From positions 1-12,844 of the forward strand of contig DERX01000038.1 of NCBI GenBank assembly GCA_002361875.1: a stretch of 12,844 bases of DNA, read 5' to 3'. The stretch comes from Ruminococcaceae bacterium UBA3329. Its GTDB lineage: Bacteria > Bacillota > Clostridia > Oscillospirales > Acutalibacteraceae. Shown one piece after another: positions 1 to 5,894 of the stretch (its first letter is position 1; each line of letters opens with the position of its first letter). Below the pieces are notes generated by a model that saw only the letters and a program-made list of their open reading frames with translations, was not told where the DNA came from and did no database searches. The translations under genes and the position numbers were made by a program.

Positions 1-59
1 TAGATTCAGGTTCTAGTGAGGGTTCCCTCATACAGGTTCAAGTCCTGCTATCCGCACCA
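1..59 (+). tRNA. tRNA-Leu (anticodon CAG), 3' part only
   Basis: The window opens inside the anticodon arm of a class II tRNA. TAGA at 1-4 is the end of the 5' anticodon stem, the loop TTCAGGT is at 5-11 with anticodon CAG at 7-9, and TCTAG at 12-16 closes the stem. A long variable arm follows (TGAGG / CCTCA, 17-30), which leaves Leu, Ser or Tyr, and the anticodon selects Leu (codon CUG). The T arm is ACAGG-TTCAAGT-CCTGC (32-48), with an A:C mismatch in its outermost pair. TATCCGC (49-55) is the 3' acceptor strand, A56 the discriminator and CCA (57-59) is encoded. The acceptor 5' strand and D arm lie left of the window, so the fold cannot be fully verified. Confidence 0.93.
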
Positions 60-65
60 ATCGAG

Positions 66-105
66 AGCCTCGACACGCAATTCGCGTGTGGGGCTTTCTT
101 CTTTT
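66..105 (+). terminator. Rho-independent terminator of the tRNA-Leu transcript
   Basis: Seven bases after the tRNA CCA end, 66-78 pairs with 84-95 to give 12 base pairs (including one T:G pair) interrupted by a single bulged G72, around the loop AATTC. A T-rich tract TTTCTTCTTTT follows at 95-105. The stem strength and T tract in the tRNA's direction make this a convincing intrinsic terminator. It marks this tRNA as the last gene of its transcript. Confidence 0.88.
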
Positions 106-240
106 ATAAAGCTTAAATGCTCGTGCTAAAGATACATTTTTTCGTACCCCACATACAAAAATAAGAGCGAGGTTTGAATGACAGGCGATGCCGAACAACC
201 GTACGATTGACTGTTTCGACTGCGAGCGACCAACGCACAT

Positions 241-264
241 ACGAAACGGATTCATCCGTTCCGT
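241..264. repeat. Imperfect inverted repeat, 11-bp arms
   Basis: Arm 241-251 (ACGAAACGGAT) is complementary to 254-264 (ATCCGTTCCGT) with one mismatch (A244/C261) and only TC between the arms. No T tract follows on either strand, so a terminator role is unlikely. It sits 22 bp from a second inverted repeat that shares the GGAACG/CGTTCC core. Together they look like a small palindromic intergenic element. The repeat-family assignment is inference. Confidence 0.6.
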
Positions 265-286
265 AAAAACACCGACCACGTTTGGC

Positions 287-306
287 GGAACGCAAAAATG
301 CGTTCC
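287..306. repeat. Perfect inverted repeat, 8-bp arms (GGAACGCA/TGCGTTCC)
   Basis: GGAACGCA at 287-294 and TGCGTTCC at 299-306 are perfectly complementary around AAAA. It lies 54 bp past the stop of the minus-strand operon. On that strand the hairpin is followed by GCCAAACG rather than a T run, so it is a poor intrinsic terminator. The flank reads TTGTAGGGAACGC on the minus strand, a layout I associate from memory with dispersed palindromic repeats in gut Clostridia. That association is not verified here. Confidence 0.65.
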
Positions 307-359
307 CTACAAGGTTTCTTCCGCACCCTCAACAAGAATGCTATAATTTTGCTTACTGC

Positions 360-899
360 TTAATATTTCTTTTGCTTTAAGAGCACATTTTTTATGTAGG
401 CGAAGGTTTTGTCCTCGCCCTCGTCGCGGAGCATTGTAAGCAATTTTTCAAGCAAATCGGATGTTTCGGGGTGGATTATTCGGTGGTCTCTCCCCTTTTC
501 AAAATATTTAAGCGGAAACTCGTCAGTATATTTGTCGCCCTGATAAATTTTGCTTGCGGCAACACGGTCACAAAACATTTCTATTACATATTTTAAAGGC
601 ATTTTAACGGGCGTATTTCTTTTTAAAACGGGACTGTAATCATTCCAATACTCAAAATGATGGCGGTTTCTGCCCTTGTGGTGCATCCAAGCCTCGGAAT
701 AGCCTTTGTCCTCACGCTCAAGCTCATTTGGACTTCTGCTGCCGTCATAATACTTTGCTCCGTTCAAGAATTCAATCGGAGCATATTTTGATAAATCGTG
801 CCGAAGCCCCTGAAGGCCGATGCCCGCTTTAAAGCAATGAACTATCACCTTATGCCTGTGTTTTGTAATTGTCTTAAAATGTCCTATTGCGTTTGACAT
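360..899 (-). CDS. DUF5662-like protein with HD-like metal-ligand pattern
   Basis: A 179-residue soluble protein with no signal peptide or membrane segment. The sequence fits the uncharacterised DUF5662 family as I remember it: HDLSKY at 34-39, RSPNELER (55-62), a GYSEAW-HHKG block (66-75), HH (80-81), EYW (83-85), and EMFCDR (107-112) leading into an AAS-Y motif. The histidine/aspartate series H34-D35, H73-H74, H80-H81, D111 resembles the ligand order of HD-type metal-dependent phosphohydrolases; this functional reading is inference. Its ATG follows the symporter stop directly (TAA-ATG), with only a weak purine-rich site (AAGAGAAG), so translational coupling is likely. It is the last gene of the GH2-symporter unit; why it belongs there is unknown. 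It could be a nucleotide or phosphoester hydrolase or simply a housekeeping hitchhiker. Confidence 0.8.
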   Translation of the reverse strand: MSNAIGHFKTITKHRHKVIVHCFKAGIGLQGLRHDLSKYAPIEFLNGAKYYDGSRSPNELEREDKGYSEAWMHHKGRNRHHFEYWNDYSPVLKRNTPVKMPLKYVIEMFCDRVAASKIYQGDKYTDEFPLKYFEKGRDHRIIHPETSDLLEKLLTMLRDEGEDKTFAYIKNVLLKQKKY

Positions 900-2249
900 T
901 TAATCTTCTCTTTTCGCTGTTTTTTCTTTTATATTATACATAAATTTCATAATTACATAAGTCAGCACTGCTCCGCCAAGCATAAAGTACAGATACATAT
1001 TTTTAATATTAAGAGCGGTCTGTGCGCTTTGGTTTGCGCCAAGCTCCTCAATGTATCCGCAGGCGGCAAGTGCCAATGCGCAAATTGACGAGCCGACGCC
1101 CTGTGCAAGCTTTCTGAAAAACGAATACAGCGCATAAGTTGAGCCTTCGTCACGGACTCCCGTTTTTTCATACTGAAAGTCAATACAGTCAACGACCATT
1201 GCCCAAACAAGAATCTGAAATACGGCATTGCCGATATAGAAAAACATAAGAAGAATTATCCAAACGGGAATTGATGCTTTAGACGCAGGGTTCAGCGGTA
1301 AAAGCAGGCTTATAACACCGGTAACCGAGCCGATAGCACCTGCAATAACGCTTATACCCTTTTTGCCTATTTTCTGCGTTATTTTTCCGATAAACGGCAT
1401 AAGCGCAACAAGCGGAATATATGCAATAATATTAACGACTGACACTAATTTCGCATTTTTAAAATATGTTTGGAAGATAATTGTATTTACCGTCGTCATT
1501 GACATAAAACAAATTATCTGAATAAAGGTTACAATTGTTATTGCAATAAGAGAACGGTTTGAAAAGAAGTTTTTTATTGTCCTGAAATAATTAAACTTTT
1601 TCTTTTCGCTTTCAATGTGAACTCTTTCGGTAACCAAATACCGCACCGATAAAAATCCTGCAAATCCGAATAGAGTGCAGACAAGAGCAATGTAAACAAA
1701 ACGCGAACCGATTATTTCGTTGTTTTTATTATATGCAATCAACGGAAGAATTACCATAAGAGGCGCCTGTGCAAGACCTGCACCTATGCTTCTGAAGGTT
1801 GAAAGATTTGTGCGCTCGCTCGGCACATCCGTAATGCACGAATGAAGCGCACCGTAGGGAACATTCGCAAGAGTGTATGCCACCGACCAAATGCAATAAG
1901 ATACAAGGCAGAATATAACCTTAAACATATAGCTTGCGTTTTGTATCGGAAGAAATACAAGAGTTGTTGTGAGGATAAGAGCCAAGCCGCCTACGGTTAT
2001 CCATGGCATAAATTTGCTTTTTTTCGATATTCTTACATTGTCAACTATCGAACCGATAACAGGGTCGTTAATTGCATCCCAGATTTTACCCACAACGATT
2101 ATCCACGCCCAGTCCTTCATTTTAAGACCGATGTACTGCGTGTAATAGAGTAGCATATAATTGGAAATCAGCGCAAAGCACATATTGCAGCCAAAGTCAC
2201 CCATAGCATAGCCGAACAAATCCCTTATCCCGAATTTGCGTTTGGTCAT
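900..2249 (-). CDS. GPH-family sugar:cation symporter (MelB/UidB-like)
   Basis: A 449-residue membrane protein with about 12 hydrophobic segments, the usual length and topology of the glycoside-pentoside-hexuronide:cation symporter family within the major facilitator superfamily. Near the N terminus KIWDAINDPVIG (residues 55-66) closely matches the MelB cation-site motif; D58 and D62 correspond to MelB D55 and D59, and D18 in MGDFG corresponds to MelB D19 in the sugar site. The start ATG has a good AAAGGGG site upstream. The gene begins 30 bp after the GH2 stop, so the two are almost certainly co-transcribed. This supports import of the glycoside that the GH2 enzyme cleaves, coupled to Na+ or H+. 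The exact substrate (galactoside, glucuronide or another hexuronide) cannot be read from the sequence. Confidence 0.9.
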   Translation of the reverse strand: MTKRKFGIRDLFGYAMGDFGCNMCFALISNYMLLYYTQYIGLKMKDWAWIIVVGKIWDAINDPVIGSIVDNVRISKKSKFMPWITVGGLALILTTTLVFLPIQNASYMFKVIFCLVSYCIWSVAYTLANVPYGALHSCITDVPSERTNLSTFRSIGAGLAQAPLMVILPLIAYNKNNEIIGSRFVYIALVCTLFGFAGFLSVRYLVTERVHIESEKKKFNYFRTIKNFFSNRSLIAITIVTFIQIICFMSMTTVNTIIFQTYFKNAKLVSVVNIIAYIPLVALMPFIGKITQKIGKKGISVIAGAIGSVTGVISLLLPLNPASKASIPVWIILLMFFYIGNAVFQILVWAMVVDCIDFQYEKTGVRDEGSTYALYSFFRKLAQGVGSSICALALAACGYIEELGANQSAQTALNIKNMYLYFMLGGAVLTYVIMKFMYNIKEKTAKRED

Positions 2250-2279
2250 AATCCCAATCCCCTTTCATTCAATCAACTG

Positions 2280-4433
2280 TCAGCTCTTTTTTATTGACTG
2301 TAAATATCCGTTGGCAAGGTCTGTAATTTCTTTTCCTTTTTTAGTTTTTTCAGCTAACTTTACCAAAGGCTTCAGCGAAATTCCGCCGAGAAGCTTCGGA
2401 ACTGTAAACACCTTTCCCAACTGAGATTTCATTATTTTTTGAATTTCGGGATTTCCTATAATTGTACCCAAATCATCATTAAGAGAGAGTCTTTCACTGT
2501 CAATTGTTTCGCCTGCTTCAAACCAGTTGCGGACAAAGCTGTCGTTATTTTCGCCCAGTGAATAAGATTCATTTTCCTCTGTTACACCGTTTATTTTGAT
2601 TTCATGCCTGCATCTTCCTGCGCTCGCTTTGATTACATTTTCTCCCGGGATTATATCGGCGGTAAAAATGAAAATTTTGTCGCCCTCAAGCGTTTGCTCT
2701 TTTCCGTTAACCGTGAGTTTTACTTTATTACAGTTTGAATAAACTTTGATTTGCTGTGTGCCAGTAAGCCTGTCAACGAATCTTTCGCCCGTAATATGAA
2801 CAAATTTTTCATCTGACCAATATGCCTTGTAAATCCAGAAAGAATCCTTTTTAATTTTACGGTCGATTGTTACAAGTCCCTTATTGTTTCTGCCCTTAAC
2901 TCCGCCTTCATTTCGGATTGCGGAACCGAAATCAAACATATTCCAAACATAAGAACCCCAAAGCCAGTCACGCTCGTTTATGGCTTTAAGATATTTTTCA
3001 TGGAAAACTGCCTGATATTCCTCTGAATAATCGCCCTGAAGGGGAACGGCAGAATGAAGCGTTGTAATACCCTCTGCGCCGTATTCGGAAAGACAGAGCT
3101 TAACTTGCGGATTTATTTTATGAAATTTATCAAGCCAAACGCCTATTTGGTCGGCAGTCTGAACATACCAGCCGAAATACTGATTGTAGCCGAGAATATC
3201 CGTAATATAATTAAGCTTTGAGGTTGCAGAGCAAAACGTAAGCTGCGCACATGTTGTGGGACGGGTTTCGTCGAGATATTTCGCTATACAGTTAAGCTCT
3301 TTAATTCCGTTATATAAAGACGCAGACGGAGAGGCAATCGAAATTTCATTTTCAACGCCCCAGCAGTAAATACACGGGTGGTTGTAATTCTGGCGGATAA
3401 GCTCTTCAAGCATAAGCCTTGCCTGAGGCTGTTTTTTCTTTGAATAATTTGAAATTACGGGGATTTCCGCCCAAACAAGAAGTCCCCTTCTGTCGCACTC
3501 TTCATAAAACTTTTCATCATGCTGGTAGTGCGCAAGGCGAATTGAATTTGCTCCTACATCGCATATTAAATCAATGTCCTCTTTATGCTCTTTTACAGTG
3601 AGAGCATTGCCCATAAACTCCCTGTCCTGATGGCGTGAAACGCCTTTAAGCTTTAAATGCTTTCCGTTAAGGAAAAAGCCTTTTTCACTGTCAAATTCAA
3701 ATTCACGCAAGCCGAAAGTGTCTTTGACCTCATCAATTACCTCTTCGCCCTGTTTAAGCCTTGCAGACAGAGAATAAAGATAAGGATTTTCAATACCGTT
3801 CCACAAAACGGGACTGTCAACACGGAGCTTTACCGCCTCGGCGTCACCGCTGTAAATGCCCGATGCAATGCTTTTTCCGTCGGCGTCAAAAATTTCAAAT
3901 TCCTTTGTAAGTCCTGATGTATCGCCCTCGGTATAGCTTTTAATATAAACATCGCCGTTAACCATCGGGGTAATGTAAACACCGTTTTTGCTCTTATCAA
4001 GCAATGCAAAATGCGTTTCGGGAAGAGAACAGATAACATTAACATCACGGTAAAGCCCGCCGTAAAAGGTGAAATCGGCAACCTGCGGGTAAAGCAACAT
4101 GTCGGAAGAGTTGTCAACGGTAATTAAAAGCTCGTTTTCATCTTTTGTGAGGTAATTTGTAATGTTAAATCTAAACATACCGTAGCCGTTAATATGCTCG
4201 CCGACAAAAACACCGTTTACAAAAACTTCAGAACGCGTATTTGCACCGTTAATTTCGAGAACTACATTGCCGTCATAACGCTGAATAGTTTTTCTGTAAG
4301 AGCATTTGCCTCTGTAATAATTTTTATCGCTTTGCCCGTCAACTGCATTCCAAGTGTGCGGAAGATTGACCTTTTCGGTTTTGTCTTCCTTTGTAAAATT
4401 CCAGCCGCTGTTGATATTTATGACCTTTCTCAT
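2280..4433 (-). CDS. Cytoplasmic GH2 beta-glycosidase (beta-galactosidase or beta-glucuronidase type)
   Basis: 717 residues without a signal peptide, so it acts on imported sugar. The domain order is that of GH2: sugar-binding jelly roll (about 1-140), Ig-like domain (about 145-245), TIM barrel (about 250-540), then an Ig-like domain (about 550-617). The acid/base is E363 in WGVENE, and the nucleophile is E450 in LSEYGAEG, followed by LHS and SEEYQ blocks also seen in beta-glucuronidases. GRNNKGL (514-520) gives N516-x-K518, in the position of the N-x-K carboxylate-recognition motif of beta-glucuronidases; related beta-galactosidases can carry similar residues, so substrate is undecided. The last ~95 residues form an extra tail rich in helix formers. 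The start has a strong GGGGGAG site 7 bp upstream. It is the first gene of a unit with the symporter and the DUF5662-like gene. Confidence 0.92.
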   Translation of the reverse strand: MRKVININSGWNFTKEDKTEKVNLPHTWNAVDGQSDKNYYRGKCSYRKTIQRYDGNVVLEINGANTRSEVFVNGVFVGEHINGYGMFRFNITNYLTKDENELLITVDNSSDMLLYPQVADFTFYGGLYRDVNVICSLPETHFALLDKSKNGVYITPMVNGDVYIKSYTEGDTSGLTKEFEIFDADGKSIASGIYSGDAEAVKLRVDSPVLWNGIENPYLYSLSARLKQGEEVIDEVKDTFGLREFEFDSEKGFFLNGKHLKLKGVSRHQDREFMGNALTVKEHKEDIDLICDVGANSIRLAHYQHDEKFYEECDRRGLLVWAEIPVISNYSKKKQPQARLMLEELIRQNYNHPCIYCWGVENEISIASPSASLYNGIKELNCIAKYLDETRPTTCAQLTFCSATSKLNYITDILGYNQYFGWYVQTADQIGVWLDKFHKINPQVKLCLSEYGAEGITTLHSAVPLQGDYSEEYQAVFHEKYLKAINERDWLWGSYVWNMFDFGSAIRNEGGVKGRNNKGLVTIDRKIKKDSFWIYKAYWSDEKFVHITGERFVDRLTGTQQIKVYSNCNKVKLTVNGKEQTLEGDKIFIFTADIIPGENVIKASAGRCRHEIKINGVTEENESYSLGENNDSFVRNWFEAGETIDSERLSLNDDLGTIIGNPEIQKIMKSQLGKVFTVPKLLGGISLKPLVKLAEKTKKGKEITDLANGYLQSIKKS

Positions 4434-4482
4434 AATATCTCCCCCTTTTTTATTCTATAAAACTGCAAAAGTGCTCAAGTTT

Positions 4483-4515
4483 ATTTTACCATAACGCGTA
4501 GCGATATGGTAAAAT
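4483..4515. repeat. Perfect 11-bp inverted repeat in the GH2 leader
   Basis: ATTTTACCATA at 4483-4493 is exactly complementary to TATGGTAAAAT at 4505-4515, separated by 11 bases that contain the palindrome ACGCGT. It lies 50-82 bp upstream of the GH2 start codon. It would form a hairpin in a leader transcript, or serve as a two-half-site operator. No T tract immediately follows in the minus direction (AAACTTGAGC), so it is not a standard terminator. Confidence 0.65.
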
Positions 4516-4517
4516 TT

Positions 4518-4561
4518 TGTCCATGTCCGACGGTTTGCCGTAAGGCAGAGGAGGACGGACA
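4518..4561. repeat. Nested imperfect inverted repeat (ACGG/CCGT core, GTCC/GGAC flanks)
   Basis: An inner hairpin ACGG-TTTG-CCGT (4530-4541) is flanked by TGTCC and GTCC (4518-4522, 4525-4528) on the left and by tandem GGAC GGACA (4553-4561) on the right, which can pair as an outer stem. It directly adjoins the 4483-4515 repeat, so the two make a nearly continuous structured block. Its GC content is higher than that of the AT-rich bases around it. Function unknown: leader RNA structure or a small intergenic repeat are both possible. Confidence 0.5.
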
Positions 4562-4572
4562 TATAAATCTTT

Positions 4573-4600
4573 TTAAAATAAACGTTTGCGTTTATTTTAA
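4573..4600. promoter_or_regulatory. Perfect 12-bp-arm palindrome upstream of GH2, candidate operator
   Basis: Arms at 4573-4584 and 4589-4600 are perfectly complementary (inner ends AAACG / CGTTT) around TTTG. The short central spacer and the AAACG half sites resemble operators of LacI/GalR-type sugar regulators more than an RNA element, though no regulator gene is in the window. The minus-strand -10-like TAAAAT (4594-4599) lies inside one arm, so a bound repressor would block that promoter. On the minus strand it is followed by AAAAAG, not by a T tract. The operator role is inference. Confidence 0.5.
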
Positions 4601-4621
4601 CACAAATCTTCAAAAAAGCAA
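4594..4621 (-). promoter_or_regulatory. Possible promoter of the GH2-symporter unit
   Basis: On the minus strand TTGCTT (4621-4616) and TAAAAT (4599-4594) are separated by 16 bases. Both boxes are imperfect. The location, overlapping the 4573-4600 palindrome and about 160 bp before the GH2 start, would yield a leader containing the other two inverted repeats. A second weaker pair, TTGAGC (4478-4473) and TAGAAT (4457-4452), is too close to the start codon and has only 15-bp spacing. Confidence 0.3.
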
Positions 4622-4638
4622 TAATCACAAAAATATAT

Positions 4639-5604
4639 TTAAAGCGCAACCTCTATATAAGAATTCGGCACGCTTTCAGGAGCATATTTCCCCTCACCGA
4701 AAACTCTTGAACGCATCACTGTTTTGTCACCGTAAACCGAGATTACATACCCTTGGGTCATAGTTTTAAATTCACCGTGGTTTATAACACCGACAGTGGG
4801 GACGGAAAGCGCTTTAAAGTTACCGCAGTCCTCATATGTATATTCACTTGTGCAGTAATGAAGATGTCCCGTGATATAAAATACATTTTTGCGGACGGAT
4901 AAAACGCTTTTAAGCTTATCCGACTCCCGTCCTACTGACCCACGCCATTTTCCTTTACCTAAAAAGGTTTTCGGCAGTCCGTTTGTGTGCTTGAGCGCTT
5001 GGTGGTTAAACACAAAGACAGGCTTTTCATCAGGCGCTGAAAGTATATCTTTTTTTAGTCTTTCCAACTGTTTATCGCTTATGTAAGCCGCTTCAAAGGT
5101 GCTTCGGTCAGTGCCCATCATAATAAATCGGTAACCGTTTACATCCCGTGTGTAATAATAGCTGTCGCCGAAGTCCGTATCGCCTTTTTCGAGTGAAGAA
5201 ATGAAATTTTGAAAACGCTTTACCTGTTTTTTGTAATTGCGAAGCCGCACATCGTGATTGCCCGTAACGGCAAAAATGCGCCCTACACCCTCGCCCAATT
5301 CATCGAGCAGTCTTTTTACAAAGCGATATTCACATTCCGTACCGTATTCGGTAATGTCACCGCAAAGCACCAATGCGTCAAGACTGTCAGCATTTTTTAA
5401 ATCATTTACTGCTCTGTAAACTCTTGCCGAACGCAGCGGCGAAATAAACGAAACCTGCGGGTCGCCCCAAACGGCAAAGGTTAAATTTGCGCTTTCATCC
5501 TTTTTTATCGGCGAGCCGACATTCCCCTCTGTGTCTTTCCCGTTTGAAATAATTTTCTGCAAGCCTTTTTCCATTCGCCCGTACAAATAATTTGAAATAC
5601 TCAT
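4639..5604 (-). CDS. Calcineurin-like metallophosphoesterase
   Basis: 321 residues from the chosen start, with no signal peptide, so probably cytoplasmic. The metallophosphoesterase motifs occur in order: WGDPQ (D48), GDITEYG (D83), TGNHD (N116, H117), FNHQ (H201) and GHLH (H247, H249). These are the ligands of a two-metal centre that hydrolyses phosphomono- or diesters. The first motif reads D-P-Q instead of the usual D-x-H, a variation that occurs in the superfamily. The ATG at 5604 is preferred over an in-frame ATG at 5622 because the AGGGG ribosome site lies between them. It is followed on the same strand by the GH2 unit after 205 bp and has its own strong promoter. The substrate cannot be named; cyclic nucleotide, nucleotide or cell-envelope phosphoesters are all possible. 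Confidence 0.85.
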   Translation of the reverse strand: MSISNYLYGRMEKGLQKIISNGKDTEGNVGSPIKKDESANLTFAVWGDPQVSFISPLRSARVYRAVNDLKNADSLDALVLCGDITEYGTECEYRFVKRLLDELGEGVGRIFAVTGNHDVRLRNYKKQVKRFQNFISSLEKGDTDFGDSYYYTRDVNGYRFIMMGTDRSTFEAAYISDKQLERLKKDILSAPDEKPVFVFNHQALKHTNGLPKTFLGKGKWRGSVGRESDKLKSVLSVRKNVFYITGHLHYCTSEYTYEDCGNFKALSVPTVGVINHGEFKTMTQGYVISVYGDKTVMRSRVFGEGKYAPESVPNSYIEVAL

Positions 5605-5652
5605 ACATTTTCCGCCCCTCATTAAACAAAATAAAATAAACTACCCGAAAGT

Positions 5653-5681
5653 ATTGTAACACATTGCGCCGGGCTAGTCAA
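5653..5681 (-). promoter_or_regulatory. Sigma-A-type promoter of the metallophosphoesterase gene
   Basis: On the minus strand TTGACT (5681-5676) and TACAAT (5658-5653) are separated by 17 bases, one mismatch from consensus in each box. Transcription would start near 5646, giving a leader of about 40 bases before the chosen ATG at 5604. It is divergent from the ATP synthase promoters. Confidence 0.75.
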
Positions 5682-5718
5682 GCAGTAAAGATTATTCCTG
5701 CTTTTTGCCCGAATTTTA

Positions 5719-5747
5719 TTGATTTATCAGGTGTTTTATGATATACT
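5719..5747 (+). promoter_or_regulatory. Distal sigma-A-type promoter of the atp operon
   Basis: TTGATT (5719-5724) and TATACT (5742-5747) are separated by 17 bases. Transcription would begin near 5754 and give a leader of about 140 bases before the first gene. It lies about 100 bp upstream of the stronger proximal promoter, so the operon may have two starts. It is called from boxes and spacing only. Confidence 0.55.
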
Positions 5748-5818
5748 AATATGAAATATATGCATAAACGGATTACAGTACAATTTGTTAATAATCTGTA
5801 AACAAAGCGGATTGAATA

Positions 5819-5846
5819 TTGACTATCAGTCATTTTGCGCTATAAT
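5819..5846 (+). promoter_or_regulatory. Proximal sigma-A-type promoter of the atp operon
   Basis: TTGACT (5819-5824), a 16-base spacer and a perfect TATAAT (5841-5846). The start would be about 5853, leaving a leader of some 40 bases before the AtpI-like gene at 5895. This is the best match to consensus in the window. A dyad (5820-5832) overlaps its -35 box and a second one (5856-5868) lies at the start of the transcript, so it may be repressible. Confidence 0.8.
5820..5832. promoter_or_regulatory. Operator-like dyad overlapping the -35 box
   Basis: TGACTATCAGTCA is a perfect dyad (TGACT / AGTCA arms, ATC centre) that covers five bases of the TTGACT box. A protein bound here would exclude RNA polymerase. 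The TGAC-N5-GTCA form repeats 36 bp downstream. The half-site type is compatible with a TetR- or MarR-like repressor, but no such gene lies in the window, so the binder is unknown. Confidence 0.5.
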
Positions 5847-5855
5847 CTATACCAA

Positions 5856-5868
5856 TGACCGTTAGTCA
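5856..5868. promoter_or_regulatory. Second operator-like dyad at the atp transcript start
   Basis: TGACCGTTAGTCA matches the upstream site at 10 of 13 positions and keeps the TGAC...GTCA arms with the same N5 centre. It begins about three bases after the predicted transcription start. Centre-to-centre distance to the first site is 36 bp. Two like sites bracketing a consensus promoter suggest a specific regulator of the ATP synthase operon (inference). Confidence 0.45.
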
Positions 5869-5894
5869 GTTTTAGCTGAAAGGAGCTCACGGGT

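Larger units (their letters stand above)
106..359. other. Gene-free spacer between the tRNA and the convergent sugar operon
   Basis: No coding sequence is supportable here. The open frames that cross it on the minus strand run antisense through the terminator and the tRNA, and have no ribosome binding site. The notable content is two inverted repeats at 241-264 and 287-306, given separately. The stretch lies between the ends of two convergent transcription units. I see no intrinsic terminator with a proper T tract for the minus-strand operon ending at 360. Confidence 0.7.

Noticed and set aside
28..279. Minus-strand open frame of 83 codons across the tRNA, terminator and spacer
   Set aside because: It is antisense to the tRNA 3' end and to a clear terminator, has no ribosome binding site, and its composition is that of translated repeat DNA.
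287..306. Hairpin at 287-306 as terminator of the minus-strand sugar operon
   Set aside because: No T tract follows it on the minus strand; it fits a palindromic repeat better.
4639..4763. Plus-strand and minus-strand short frames over the 4434-4763 spacer
   Set aside because: They run through the inverted repeats and the end of the metallophosphoesterase gene without ribosome sites or recognisable protein features.
5605..5622. ATG at 5622 as start of the metallophosphoesterase
   Set aside because: The ribosome-binding AGGGG lies just after it and before the ATG at 5604, and the six extra residues add nothing conserved.
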